DNA of 64,000 bases from Halobaculum gomorrense (GTDB taxonomy: Archaea; Halobacteriota; Halobacteria; Halobacteriales; Haloferacaceae). The notes under the pieces were generated by a model. That model was not told the origin of the DNA and searched no databases. It saw only the letters and a program-made list of their open reading frames with translations. The translations under genes were made by a program, and so were the position numbers. The stretch lies in NCBI RefSeq assembly GCF_900129775.1, contig NZ_FQWV01000003.1, positions 62,001-126,000 on the forward strand, given 5' to 3'. Positions 44,724 to 54,381 of this stretch are shown in pieces (the first letter of the stretch is position 1; every line of letters begins with the position of its first letter).

Positions 44724-45494
44724 ATGACCGCAGCACTGGGCGCGGTCGAACTCGGGGCGTTCTTCCTCGTCGGGCTGCTCGGCGGCGCGCACTGTCTCGG
44801 GATGTGCGGGCCGCTCGTGACCGCCTACGCCGGCCACGCGAGCGACGGCGCCGGCCGCGTGACGCTGCGCGACGTTCGCCAGCAGGGGCTGCTCACGCTC
44901 GGGCGCGTCGGGACGTATGCGCTCGTCGGTGCCGTCCTCGGCGCGCTCGGCGGCGCCGCGATCGCCGGCGGAAGCCTATTCGCGGGCGCTGACGTGGTCC
45001 GCGGCGTCGCCGGCGTCGCGGCGGGAGCCGTCGTCCTGGTGGTGGGCGCCGGCTACCTCCGCGGCCGACCGCTCGACCCCGGTCGGATCCCGATCCCCGG
45101 CGTCTCGTCGGCGTTCGCCCGCGTCGCGCGGGTCGCCGGCGAGCGAGCCGAGGCGTGGGCGGACGGTCCGAAGGTGGCGCTGCTCGGCGCCGTCCACGCG
45201 CTGTTGCCGTGTCCCCTGCTGTACCCGGCGTACCTCTACGCGTTCGCGCGCGGGTCGCCGACGGCCGGCGCGCTCGCGCTCGGCGCGCTCGGCGTCGGCA
45301 CGGCCCCCGCGATGGTCGGGTACGCGACCGTCCTCGGGGCCGTGCCGGCGTCGACCCGCGACCGCGTCCACCGGGCGCTCGGCGCCGCGTTCCTGCTGCT
45401 CGGGCTGTTCCCCCTCCTCCACGGGCTCGGCCTCCTCGGGGTTCCCGTCCCGATGATCCACCTGCCGCACTACGCCGAGGTGCCGTCACCGTGA
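44724..45494 (+). CDS. SafE/DsbD-like membrane protein for oxidase copper assembly
   Basis: The protein has 256 residues with about six or seven transmembrane helices. The Cys motif GGAHCLGMCGPLV near residue 25 and HALLPCPLLYPAY near 160 mark the subgroup of TauE/SafE-like proteins found with bacterial cbb3-oxidase (cco) clusters. It may handle copper or thiols during oxidase maturation. Its stop overlaps the start of the copper ATPase (GTGA), which supports that role. Confidence 0.85.
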   Translation: MTAALGAVELGAFFLVGLLGGAHCLGMCGPLVTAYAGHASDGAGRVTLRDVRQQGLLTLGRVGTYALVGAVLGALGGAAIAGGSLFAGADVVRGVAGVAAGAVVLVVGAGYLRGRPLDPGRIPIPGVSSAFARVARVAGERAEAWADGPKVALLGAVHALLPCPLLYPAYLYAFARGSPTAGALALGALGVGTAPAMVGYATVLGAVPASTRDRVHRALGAAFLLLGLFPLLHGLGLLGVPVPMIHLPHYAEVPSP

Positions 45495-48115
45495 GCGACG
45501 AGCCGGGGGGACGGGGCGGCTGCACGCTGTGCGGCCTGTCGACGCCGGAGCCGGCCGTCACCGACGACGGCGTCAAGGGCGAGTTCTGCTGTCGGGGATG
45601 TCTCGAGGTCGCGCGCACGCTCGACGACCCGGCCGCCGTCGACGCGGGTGACGTGCGGGCGGCGGTTCGGGACGGAGCCGGCGGCGATGGCGGTGACGCT
45701 CTCGGCGGCGCCGACGCGGCCGTTCCAGAGGACGCTGAGACGGCGTACCTCCACGTCGACGGCATGCACTGTGCGAGCTGCGAGGCGTTCTTGGAGGGTC
45801 GGGCCGGCGGCGTCGACGGCGTCGCCGCGGCTGACGCGAACTTCCCCGCGGACGCGATGCGCGTCCGGTACGACCCGGAACGGACCGACCCCGGCGCCGT
45901 CGCCGACGCGGTCGCGGGCGTCGGCTACGCGGCGGCGCCGACGACCGACGGCGAGGGCGTTGGCGACGACGACGAGACGATCGGACGACTGCTCGTCGGC
46001 GGCTTCTTCGGGATGATGGCGATGCTGTGGTACGTCCTGTTCCTGTACCCGACGTACTTCGGGCTGCCGCCGGAGGCGCTGCTGTTCGGCCTGCGGGGCG
46101 GCGCCGGCTCGTTCCTCCTCGCGAACGTCTGGGTGTCGGCGACGGTCGTGCTGGGCTACACCGGCGCGCCGCTGCTCCGGGGGGCGTACGTCGCCGTCCG
46201 GACCCGCCAGCCGAACATGGACCTGCTCGTCGCGCTCGCGGCGACCACCGCGTACCTCTACAGCACGCTGGGGATCCTGCTCGGGCGCGTCGAGGTGTAC
46301 TTCGACGTGACTATCGTCGTGGTCGTGGCCGTCACCGTCGGCACCTACTACGAGGAGCGCGTCAAGCGCCGCGCCGTCGGCGAACTGACGGACCTCACCC
46401 GCGACCGCGTCGCCGAGGCCCGCCTCGTCACCCCGGACGGCACCGAGATCGTGCCCGTCGAGGCGGTCGAGGGGGGCGACAGGGTGGTCGTCCGCTCCGG
46501 CGAGCGCGTCCCCGTCGACGGGACGGTCCGGGAGGGGACCGCAGCCGTCGACGAGTCGCTCGTCACCGGTGAGTCGCTGCCCGTCCGCAGGGGTCCGGGC
46601 GCGACCGTCCGCGGCGGGACGGTCGTCTCTGACGGCCGCCTCGCCGTCGAGGCCGACGACGGCGGAGCGCGGACCCTCGACCGCGTCGTCTCGCTGCTGT
46701 GGGACGTGCGCGGCGAGGGCGCCCCCCAGCGGTTGGCCGACGCGCTGGCGACGGTCTTCGTTCCGGTCGTGCTCGTGCTCGGGACGCTCGCGTTCGCCGT
46801 CCACCTCGCGCTCGGGACGCCGCCCACGGCGGCGCTGCTCACCGGGCTGGCGGTGCTTGTCGTCTCGTGCCCGTGCGCGCTCGGGCTGGCGACGCCGCTC
46901 GCGATCGCCGCCGGGACGCGCTCGCTGCTCGCCGACGGCGTCGTGTTGACCGACGGGAGCGCCGTCGAGACGGCCGACGACGTGGACGTCGTCGCGCTGG
47001 ACAAGACGGGGACCCTGACGACCGGTGAGATGGCGCTCAGGGAGGCGCTCCCCGCCCAGGAGACGAGCCGCGACGAGCTGCTCGGGCGCGCCGCGGCCGT
47101 CGAGGCGCGCTCGGACCACCCGGTCGCCGCCGCGATCGTCGACGCTGCGACCCGTCGGTCGGATCCCCCCGAGTTCGGACCGGACTCCTCGGTCGAGGGG
47201 TTCGAGACGCACCCCGGCCGCGGCGTCTCCGGCCGCGTTGACGGCGGCGCCCGCGTCACCGTCGGCGGGGAGTCGCTGTTCACGAACGATGGCATCGACG
47301 TGCCGGCGGCTATGCGGGAGCGATACGCCGCCGCCGAGGCGGCCGGCCACCTCGCCGCGTGCGTCGGCTGGGGCGGCGCGGTCCGCGGCGTGCTCGTCGC
47401 GCGCGACGACCCACGCCCCGGCTGGCGCGCGGCGGTCGCGGCGCTCGGCGAGGACCGCCGCGTCGTCGTCCTCACCGGCGACGAGGGGCCGGCGGCCGAC
47501 CGCCTCCGCGACGCCGACGGCGTCGACGAGGTGTACGCCGGGCTCCCGCCCGAGGCGAAGACCGAGACGGTCCGCCGGCTCCGCGAATCTGGCACGGTCG
47601 CCATGGTCGGCGACGGGAGCAACGACGCGCCCGCGCTCGCGGCCGCCGACCTCGGGGTCGCGGTGGCGTCGGGGACCGAGCTGGCGGCCGACGCCGCGGA
47701 CGCCGTGCTCGTGGGCCGGGACCTCGCCGCGGTCGACCGCGCGCTCGACACGCTCGCGGCGACCCGGCGGCGCGTCCGAGAGAACCTCGCGTGGGCGTTC
47801 CTCTACAACGCGATCGCCGTCCCGGCGGCGGTGCTTGGCGTGGTCACCCCGCTTCTGGCGGCCGTGGCGATGGCCGCCTCCAGCCTGCTTGTCGTCGGGA
47901 ACTCCGCGCGCTCGATCGGGCCGGACCCCGAACGCAGACCTGACGCGGGCGAACCCGACGAGACCAGTTCGTCGGGCGACGGGGACACCCCGCCGAGGAT
48001 CGGCGACTCGGACCCCGACGCGCGAGACGCCGGCCGGCGGCGAGCGTCCGTCGCCGACGGCGGTCCGAGCGACCCGGGCGACGGCGACGCCCGCGAGGGA
48101 GGGGCGCGAGCGTGA
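45491..48115 (+). CDS. Copper-transporting P-type ATPase (CcoI/CopA2-like)
   Basis: The protein has 874 residues from the GTG at 45491, which overlaps the previous stop; a longer frame runs through the preceding gene. The N-terminus has a Cys cluster (CTLCG, then FCCRGC), then an HMA domain with GMHCASC near 91-97. The membrane motif SCPCALG lies near 458, the phosphorylated Asp in DKTGT near 504 and the hinge GDGSNDAP near 706. The extra Cys-rich head plus oxidase context suggest copper export for enzyme loading rather than detoxification. An acidic 60-residue tail follows the last helix. Confidence 0.92.
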   Translation: MSDEPGGRGGCTLCGLSTPEPAVTDDGVKGEFCCRGCLEVARTLDDPAAVDAGDVRAAVRDGAGGDGGDALGGADAAVPEDAETAYLHVDGMHCASCEAFLEGRAGGVDGVAAADANFPADAMRVRYDPERTDPGAVADAVAGVGYAAAPTTDGEGVGDDDETIGRLLVGGFFGMMAMLWYVLFLYPTYFGLPPEALLFGLRGGAGSFLLANVWVSATVVLGYTGAPLLRGAYVAVRTRQPNMDLLVALAATTAYLYSTLGILLGRVEVYFDVTIVVVVAVTVGTYYEERVKRRAVGELTDLTRDRVAEARLVTPDGTEIVPVEAVEGGDRVVVRSGERVPVDGTVREGTAAVDESLVTGESLPVRRGPGATVRGGTVVSDGRLAVEADDGGARTLDRVVSLLWDVRGEGAPQRLADALATVFVPVVLVLGTLAFAVHLALGTPPTAALLTGLAVLVVSCPCALGLATPLAIAAGTRSLLADGVVLTDGSAVETADDVDVVALDKTGTLTTGEMALREALPAQETSRDELLGRAAAVEARSDHPVAAAIVDAATRRSDPPEFGPDSSVEGFETHPGRGVSGRVDGGARVTVGGESLFTNDGIDVPAAMRERYAAAEAAGHLAACVGWGGAVRGVLVARDDPRPGWRAAVAALGEDRRVVVLTGDEGPAADRLRDADGVDEVYAGLPPEAKTETVRRLRESGTVAMVGDGSNDAPALAAADLGVAVASGTELAADAADAVLVGRDLAAVDRALDTLAATRRRVRENLAWAFLYNAIAVPAAVLGVVTPLLAAVAMAASSLLVVGNSARSIGPDPERRPDAGEPDETSSSGDGDTPPRIGDSDPDARDAGRRRASVADGGPSDPGDGDAREGGARA

Positions 48116-48789
48116 ACCGGCTCCCGACGCGGTTCACGGTCGATCCGCCCGCGGCGTACGCCAGGACCGCGGTGTTCGCCCTGGGCGCGCAGTCGGCGCT
48201 CGCGCTCGCGTACCTCGTCGCGACGGACGCGGGGCTCGCGGCGCCGCGGACGCTCGCGATCCCGTTCGTCTGGATCACCGTCGCCGCCGTGGGCGTCCGC
48301 CACGCCGACCGACCGGCCTCCAGCCGAAGCGTTCTCGCGCTGGCCGGCCTCGTCGGCGCCGGCTACGCGATCGTCCTCGGGTGGTTCACCGGAACGGTCG
48401 GGCTCTCCTCGGGCGCGGCCGCGGGGCTCGATGTCGTGTTGCTCCCGCCGTGGTGGGGGCCGATGGTGCGCTTCGACGGCGCCGTCGTCTCGCTGTTCCT
48501 GTTTCCCTACCGGGTGGTCGGCTACGCGGCGCTGGCGTACCTGGTCTCGCTGGCCGTCCGCGACGTCGCCGCGTACGGCGCCTCCGCGGGCGTTGGGGGG
48601 GTGATCGCGCTCGGGTCCTGCGCCAGTTGCGCGCTCCCGGTCGTCGCCGCGGTCGCCAGCGCCGTCGGCGGCGCCGGCGTCGGCCTCGGGGCGGCGCCGG
48701 CCGCCGCGGGCGGAACGTACCTGATCGCCACGGTCGCGTACGTCCTCTCGGTCGCCGTCCTGACCGTCCGACCGTCCGCCGCGGGATAG
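48112..48789 (+). CDS. Polytopic membrane protein of the oxidase/copper operon (DUF7546-like)
   Basis: The protein has 225 residues with about six transmembrane helices. A conserved-looking GSCASCALPVVAAVAS motif near residue 163 places two Cys next to a membrane helix, as in proteins that handle copper. It starts with GTG overlapping the ATPase stop (GTGA). I recall a haloarchaeal family DUF7546 of this form, but cannot check it. A role in copper insertion into the oxidase is inferred from context. Confidence 0.78.
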   Translation: MNRLPTRFTVDPPAAYARTAVFALGAQSALALAYLVATDAGLAAPRTLAIPFVWITVAAVGVRHADRPASSRSVLALAGLVGAGYAIVLGWFTGTVGLSSGAAAGLDVVLLPPWWGPMVRFDGAVVSLFLFPYRVVGYAALAYLVSLAVRDVAAYGASAGVGGVIALGSCASCALPVVAAVASAVGGAGVGLGAAPAAAGGTYLIATVAYVLSVAVLTVRPSAAG

Positions 48790-48837
48790 CGCGGCGGAGC
48801 CTATTTGTCAATCAGAGGCGATGTGACCGACGGAACA

Positions 48838-49593
48838 ATGAACGGGATCGACGGCGGGGTCGCGGTTGTCACGGGTGCGGCAGCGGGGATCGGGCGGGCG
48901 AGCGCGCGTCGGTTCGCGTCGGAGGGCGCGAGCGTGGTCGTCGCGGACATCGACGCGGACGACCTCGCGGAGACCGTGGACCTGATCGAAGCGGACGGGG
49001 GCGAGGCCACCGCCGTCGAGACGGACGTGAGCGACGACGACGACGTCGCGGCGCTCGTCGAGTCGACGATCGACACCTACGGCGTACCCGACTTCGCGTG
49101 CAACAACGCCGGGATCGAGGGCAGCAGCGCGCCGCTTTCCGACCAGTCGCTCGACGACTACAAGCGGGTGATCGACGTGAATCAGACCGGCGTGTGGAAC
49201 TGCCTGACCGAGGAACTCGCCGTGATGGCGGACAACGGCGGGGGCGCGATCGTCAACATGTCCTCGATCGCTGGGCTCAGCGCGGCCGGCGGCGGTCCCT
49301 ACGTCGCGAGCAAACACGGGGTCGTCGGCCTCACGCGCGTCGCCGCCGCCGAGTACGGCCCCGCGGGCGTTCGCGTCAACGCGGTCTGTCCGGGCGTCAT
49401 CGACACCGAGATGATCGACCGGGCGAGCGAGGAGATGGGCGAGGAGGGGATCGACCAGATCGTCCGAGCGAAGCCGCTGCGTCGGATGGGCGACCCCGAC
49501 GAGGTGGCCGCCGCCGTCGTGTGGCTCTGTTCGGAGGAGTCGTCGTTCGTCACGGGCCACCCGCTCGTCGTCGACGGCGGGTACGTGGCCTGA
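48838..49593 (+). CDS. Short-chain dehydrogenase/reductase
   Basis: The protein has 251 residues. It has the SDR motifs VTGAAAGIGRASA, CNNAGIEG and the Ser-Tyr-Lys triad (NMSSIAG, then YVASKHG), and VVVADIDADD after strand two, which favours NAD(H). Substrate unknown; the SxxIxGL and PLRRMGDPDEVA forms occur in many 3-ketoacyl reductase or sugar dehydrogenase relatives. The ATG at 48838 gives the normal family N-terminus. Confidence 0.92.
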   Translation: MNGIDGGVAVVTGAAAGIGRASARRFASEGASVVVADIDADDLAETVDLIEADGGEATAVETDVSDDDDVAALVESTIDTYGVPDFACNNAGIEGSSAPLSDQSLDDYKRVIDVNQTGVWNCLTEELAVMADNGGGAIVNMSSIAGLSAAGGGPYVASKHGVVGLTRVAAAEYGPAGVRVNAVCPGVIDTEMIDRASEEMGEEGIDQIVRAKPLRRMGDPDEVAAAVVWLCSEESSFVTGHPLVVDGGYVA

Positions 49594-49664
49594 CCGCGAC
49601 CGCCGACGGGCACCGGGAACCGATCGAGCGACACAACTGAGTCCCCCCGCCGCGACGATCGCGT

Positions 49665-50102
49665 ATGCTCGTTCGGGACCTCATGACGCGGGAGGTCGTC
49701 ACCTGCGACGCCGGCGCGACCGTTCACACGGCCGCAGCGCGCATGCTCGACGCCGACATCGGGAGCGTGCTGATCACGAAGGACGGCACCCCGCTGGCGA
49801 TCCTCACCGAGACGGACGTCCTCCGTGCGGGCGTCATCACCGGCCGGCCGCTCGGCGACGTTCCGGTCGACAAGGCCGCGAGCCATCCGCTGAAGACGAT
49901 CGGCGCCGACGCCACGGTCAGGTCGGCGGTCGAACAGATGAACGACGGCGGGATCAAGAAGCTCCCCGTCGTCGAGGACACCGAACTCGTCGGGATCGTG
50001 ACTCACGGCGACATCGTCGCCCACTACAGCGACTTCGTCAAGGAGGCCCACCGACTGGACGCCACCGCCAGCGAGTGGGAGTCCGATAGGGACCGACCGT
50101 AG
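49665..50102 (+). CDS. Two-CBS-domain protein
   Basis: The protein has 145 residues. Two CBS domains (MLVRDLMTREVVTC and DKAASHPLKTIGADATV) form an adenosine-nucleotide-binding pair. No catalytic domain is attached, so it should regulate another protein. It follows the SDR gene by 71 bases on the same strand. Confidence 0.9.
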   Translation: MLVRDLMTREVVTCDAGATVHTAAARMLDADIGSVLITKDGTPLAILTETDVLRAGVITGRPLGDVPVDKAASHPLKTIGADATVRSAVEQMNDGGIKKLPVVEDTELVGIVTHGDIVAHYSDFVKEAHRLDATASEWESDRDRP

Positions 50103-50141
50103 GTCGGCCCGACGGCCGGCCTCCCCGCGGGTCGGAGCCGG

Positions 50142-51233
50142 CTACGCAGGGAGTCGAACGACCTCTCCGGTCTCGGCCGACTCGTAGATCGCCTCCAGCG
50201 CGCGCGAGTCGGTCAGCGCGTGACGCCCGTCGGGGTGCACGGGCGTGTCCGTCAGCAGGTGGTGGCCGAAGTACGCGAACTCCTCCTCCAGTTGGTGGAC
50301 GGGGTCGACTTCCACGTCCATCCGGACGCCGCCGCGTTCGACCGCCAGTTCGCGCTCCTCGCGCTCGTAGAACGCCGGGTCGAGGACCAGCCGCCCCTCC
50401 GTCCCCGTGATCTCTAGGCGGCTCGCGTGGGCCGCGTTCTGGCTGACGGTGCACATCGCCGCGACGCCGTCGGGGAACTCCAGCCGGAAGTCGGCGTGCT
50501 CGTCGACGCCTGCGAACGCTTCGTGCTCGGTGCGAGTGGTGCCTGAGACCGCGACCGGGTCGTCGTCGAGGACAAATCGCGTCGTGTTGAGCGGGTAGAT
50601 GCCGATGTCCATGAGGGCACAGCCACCCGAGAGCTCCGGGTCGAGGCGCCACTGATCCGGGTCTCCGGTGAGTTCGCCGAGCATCGTCTGGGACATCGTC
50701 GCGTGCACGTGGGCCGGGTCGCCGACGAAGCCCGCGTCGAGGAGGTCCCGCAACCGCCTGACGACGGGGTCCGTCTGCATCCGGTAGCCGACCATCAGGG
50801 GAACACCCGCGTCCTCGCACGCCTCGATTAGGCGCTCGGCACGGTCGGTCGACGCTTCCACAGGCTTCTCGCACAGCACCGCCGTCCCCTGCTCGGCCGC
50901 CGCCTCCACGTACGGCAGGTGCGTCGCGTTCGGCGTCGCGACGTACGCCGCGTCGTACTCGTCGGCGACCTCGCCCGCGCAGAACGCCTCGGGGTCGACG
51001 CCGGTCAGGTCGGTTCCGGACGCGACCGACTCGATCGCGTCCGGGTCGATGTCGGTGACGACGGTCGCCTCGGTGAACGCCGAGCGCTCGATGCCGGGGA
51101 GCGCCCACTCCCTCGTGAACCAGCCGAGGCCGACCAGCGCGATGCGGATCGGGTCGTCGACCGCGGCCGGGTCGAGCGTCTGCCAGTCACGGCGTGCGAA
51201 GTCGTCTATGTAGTCGCCGAGTCGCAGATCCAT
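50142..51233 (-). CDS. gfo6: Gfo/Idh/MocA-family sugar dehydrogenase (D-xylose dehydrogenase-like)
   Basis: The protein has 363 residues. It has an N-terminal Rossmann fold (IALVGLGWFTREWALPGI), the catalytic-Lys motif CEKPVEAS and a C-terminal beta sheet domain. The early text LGDYIDDFARRDWQTL matches what I recall of haloarchaeal Gfo6-type D-xylose 1-dehydrogenases; another aldose is possible. It would oxidise the sugar to its lactone with NADP. No other pentose-degradation gene is next to it. Confidence 0.82.
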   Translation of the reverse strand: MDLRLGDYIDDFARRDWQTLDPAAVDDPIRIALVGLGWFTREWALPGIERSAFTEATVVTDIDPDAIESVASGTDLTGVDPEAFCAGEVADEYDAAYVATPNATHLPYVEAAAEQGTAVLCEKPVEASTDRAERLIEACEDAGVPLMVGYRMQTDPVVRRLRDLLDAGFVGDPAHVHATMSQTMLGELTGDPDQWRLDPELSGGCALMDIGIYPLNTTRFVLDDDPVAVSGTTRTEHEAFAGVDEHADFRLEFPDGVAAMCTVSQNAAHASRLEITGTEGRLVLDPAFYEREERELAVERGGVRMDVEVDPVHQLEEEFAYFGHHLLTDTPVHPDGRHALTDSRALEAIYESAETGEVVRLPA

Positions 51234-51319
51234 GGTGTCGAGTGGTTTCCGCCGCCCCCGATAAGTCCGCCGGAGACGACGGGAGCGGCGCGCTTCCGGC
51301 CCCTCTCGGCCCGAACTGT

Positions 51320-52255
51320 TCAGTCGGTGGTCGGGGCATCCCGTTCGACCAGGCCCGCGACCTCGGCGCGGATCGCGTGCCGCTTGAGCAGGAGGAAGCC
51401 GAGGAAGATGAGCAGGAAGCCGACGCCCGTTGGGGCCGTCGGGACCTCGTCGAGGAGCGCCCACCCCGCCAGCGCCGCGAACACCGGCGCGACGTAGCTC
51501 ACGAGGTTGATCTCGACTGGCCCGAGCCGGTCAAGCAGCTCAAAGTAGATGAGGAAGCCGACGGCGCTGGCGGCCAGCGAGAGGTACGCGAGCGCGGCAA
51601 TCGACTCCCGATTGAGGACCACGCTCCCGAGCGACTCGCCGAGCGCGAGCGAGACGGCGTGCATGATCGCCGCGCCGCCGATCATCGACCACGCTTCCAT
51701 CGTCGCGATCGGGAGGTCGGAGCCGACGCGGCGCGTCAGGACGCTCCCGAGGGCGAACGCCGCCGCGGCGCCGAGGATGAGCAGCTTCGGGATGGTGCCG
51801 CCCGCGAGGAGGTTCGACGGATCGAGCTCGGAGAGGACCGCCACGCCGACGAGGGCGAGGACCATGCCGACGATCCCGACCGCCGTCAGCCGCTCGCTCG
51901 GGAGCAGCACCCGCGCGAACCCGGTCGTGAGCACCGGGCTGAGGCTCACGACGACTGCCGCGGCCGCGCTCGTCACCCGCGGGTCGAGCTCGCCGACGAA
52001 CAGCAGCGCGTGATACGCCGCGATGAGCAGTACCGCGCCGATCGCCACCTCGGTCCACTCTGCCCGGTCGCGAGGTAGCGGCACGTCCGTGACGTACAGG
52101 GCGTACGCGAGCATCACGACCCCGGCGATGTCGTAGCGAAGCGCAGCGAACAGCACCGGCGGAAAGAACGCCAAGCCCGCCTTGATCGCCATGAACGCCG
52201 AACCCCAGATCGCCGCCAGCACGAGAAACAGCCCCAGCGATCGATACCGTGTCAC
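51320..52255 (-). CDS. EamA/DMT-family transporter
   Basis: The protein has 311 residues with ten transmembrane helices in two EamA repeats (LAAIWGSAFMAIKAGLAFFP; NLVSYVAPVFAALAGWALL). The GTG at 52255 was chosen because residues encoded further upstream are Arg/Thr-rich and lie in the divergent promoter region. Substrate unknown; the family exports amino acids and other metabolites. Confidence 0.9.
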   Translation of the reverse strand: MTRYRSLGLFLVLAAIWGSAFMAIKAGLAFFPPVLFAALRYDIAGVVMLAYALYVTDVPLPRDRAEWTEVAIGAVLLIAAYHALLFVGELDPRVTSAAAAVVVSLSPVLTTGFARVLLPSERLTAVGIVGMVLALVGVAVLSELDPSNLLAGGTIPKLLILGAAAAFALGSVLTRRVGSDLPIATMEAWSMIGGAAIMHAVSLALGESLGSVVLNRESIAALAYLSLAASAVGFLIYFELLDRLGPVEINLVSYVAPVFAALAGWALLDEVPTAPTGVGFLLIFLGFLLLKRHAIRAEVAGLVERDAPTTD

Positions 52256-52383
52256 GGTCGGAGTCCGTCGCCGGCGCGTCTGAACCTTTCGTCTCGCGCG
52301 TCCGCCTTCCGTCGGTACCGTCGGCACTGCCACTCCTACTCCTACCTATCGCCGCCAGCGGCCCGGGTCACCGGGATCGACTT

Positions 52384-53478
52384 ATGCCGGTGGCGACGAC
52401 ACAGCAACCAGTGACACAGCGCCGCTTCGCCGTCCCCGACGCGCCTGCCCCAGAGTATGAGTTGTCCGCCGACGACGCCGTCCACTACGAGTGGGACGCC
52501 GCGATCGATCCCGCGCTCACCGTTGAGCCGGGGAGCGTCGTCCGCTTCGACTGCCGCGACGCCTACGACGGCCAGGTCGACCCGCCTGCGACCGTCGAGC
52601 AACTGCTCGCCGTCGACGCGGACGGCCACCCGCTCACCGGCCCCGTCGCCGTCGAGGGGGTCGAGCCGGGCGACACGCTCGCGGTCGACCTGCTCGCGGT
52701 CGAGCACCGCGGCTGGGGCGTCACCGCGGTCTCCCCGGGCGAGCGCGAGGGCGGCCTGCTCCCCGAGGAGTTCCGCGAGCCGCACGTCAGGCAGTGGGAC
52801 CTCGACGCCCGCTGCGACGGGACGCCGGTAGCCACGTTCGCCGACGACGGCGCGCCGGACGTGGCGGTGCCGCTGGCGCCGTTCCCGGGCAACCTCGGCG
52901 TCGCTCCCGGCGACGTGGGACCGCACTCGACGATGCCGCCGCGTCGGGTCGGCGGCAACATGGACGTGAAGCACCTGACCGTCGGCTCGCGGCTGTACCT
53001 GCCCGTCGAGGCGGCCGGCGCGCTGTTCTCGATCGGCGACTGCCACGCCGCGCAGGGCGACGGTGAGGTGTGTCTCACGGGCATCGAGGCGCCGATGGCC
53101 GTCACCGCCCGCCTCGACCTCGTCGACGACACTCCCGGCGGCGACCCCGCCGTCGACGGGCCGCAGTTCGAGACGGACGGCCCGTTCACCCCGACCGGGC
53201 GCGACGAACGGATGTACGCGACGACCGGCATCGAGCCGGATCTGATGGACGCGGCGAAGGCCGCGATCAGCGACATGGTCGCCCACCTCCACGAGCAGCG
53301 CGGGTTCTCCCGCCCGGACGCGTACGTGCTGTGCTCGGCGGCGGTCGACCTGAAGATCAGTCAGGTCGTCGACGCGCCGAACTGGACCGTCTCGGCGTAC
53401 CTGCCGGAGTCGGTGCTCTCTGGGGCCGACGACGTGGGAGCGGAATCACCCGCCGGCGACGGGGAGGAACGCGAATGA
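52384..53478 (+). CDS. Acetamidase/formamidase family amidohydrolase
   Basis: The protein has 364 residues. Family motifs include PPRRVGGNMDVKHL, GSRLYLPVEAAGALFSIGD with CHAAQGDGE, and the terminal CSAAVDLKISQVVD. It should hydrolyse formamide, acetamide or a related short amide to release ammonia. Its stop overlaps the start of the next gene (ATGA), so it works with a sugar-isomerase-like protein of unknown substrate. Confidence 0.93.
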   Translation: MPVATTQQPVTQRRFAVPDAPAPEYELSADDAVHYEWDAAIDPALTVEPGSVVRFDCRDAYDGQVDPPATVEQLLAVDADGHPLTGPVAVEGVEPGDTLAVDLLAVEHRGWGVTAVSPGEREGGLLPEEFREPHVRQWDLDARCDGTPVATFADDGAPDVAVPLAPFPGNLGVAPGDVGPHSTMPPRRVGGNMDVKHLTVGSRLYLPVEAAGALFSIGDCHAAQGDGEVCLTGIEAPMAVTARLDLVDDTPGGDPAVDGPQFETDGPFTPTGRDERMYATTGIEPDLMDAAKAAISDMVAHLHEQRGFSRPDAYVLCSAAVDLKISQVVDAPNWTVSAYLPESVLSGADDVGAESPAGDGEERE

Positions 53479-54275
53479 GCGATTCCGGCCGCGGGAGCCG
53501 GTCTCGGTTCGGCTTTCAGTTGTACAGCCTCCGCGATATCGACGACCCCCTCGCCGCGGTCGTCGACCGCGTCGGCGACGCCGGTATCGAGGGGGTGGAG
53601 TTCGCGCGGGTGGACGCCGAGGGGGTCGCCGGCGAGGACGCCGACGCCGTCCGTGAGGCGCTCGACGCCGCGAGCGTGTCGGCCGCGGCCGCACACGCCG
53701 ATATGGAGACGATCGAGGCGGATCCCGCGGGGGTCGCGGCGACGTGCCGGACGCTCGGCTGTGATCGCATTGTCGTCCCGTGGCTCGACCCGGACCACTT
53801 CCGGTCTGCTGCGGCGGTTCGGCAGACCGCGGACCGGCTCGCTGCGGCCGCCGACGCCGTGTCCGAACACAGCCTCGACCTCCACTACCACAACCACGAT
53901 CAAGAGTTCGCCCGCGTCGACGGCGAGTACGTCCTCGATCGCCTGCTGGCGGCGGCCGACGGCGTCTGCTTCGAACTGGACCTCGGATGGGCCGGCGCCG
54001 CGGGGGCCGACCCCCTGGCGCTGCTCGCGCGGTACGCCGACCGCGTCGACCTCGTCCACCTCAAAGACTACGACGGCGAGTCGGGGACGACGGCCGCACT
54101 CGGGGAGGGCGACCTCGACCTGTCGGCCGTCGCTTGCGCCGCCCGCGAGCACGGCGTGGACTGGGTGATATCCGAGGCCGAGGGCGGCGCGGACACGTAC
54201 GCGACGCTCGATGCGGCCGCGGAGACCGGCGCGAGGTACTTCAGCGGGTTCGACGGGGTCGACGGCGATCGGTGA
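53475..54275 (+). CDS. TIM-barrel sugar isomerase/epimerase (xylose-isomerase-like)
   Basis: The protein has 266 residues. The start FGFQLYSLRDIDDPLAAV and the metal-site regions LHYHNHDQEF, FELDLGWAG and VHLKDYDG are typical of the AP-endonuclease-2/IolE-like barrel family. It probably isomerises or dehydrates a sugar or inositol derivative. It overlaps the formamidase gene by four bases; whether the two act on one compound is open. Confidence 0.88.
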   Translation: MSDSGRGSRSRFGFQLYSLRDIDDPLAAVVDRVGDAGIEGVEFARVDAEGVAGEDADAVREALDAASVSAAAAHADMETIEADPAGVAATCRTLGCDRIVVPWLDPDHFRSAAAVRQTADRLAAAADAVSEHSLDLHYHNHDQEFARVDGEYVLDRLLAAADGVCFELDLGWAGAAGADPLALLARYADRVDLVHLKDYDGESGTTAALGEGDLDLSAVACAAREHGVDWVISEAEGGADTYATLDAAAETGARYFSGFDGVDGDR

Positions 54276-54381
54276 CTCGGGGCGGCGTCCGAGTCGGACC
54301 TGCGGGACCGCGGCGAGCGGCACTCGTTGCACGCCCGGGGCACCTGACCCGTCCGACAGCGTGGGTGTCCGGCGGTGGGCC

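Noticed and set aside
45470-47350. Minus-strand frame of 626 codons opposite the copper ATPase
   Set aside because: Arg/Asp/Val-rich shadow; the plus strand encodes all P-type ATPase motifs in order.
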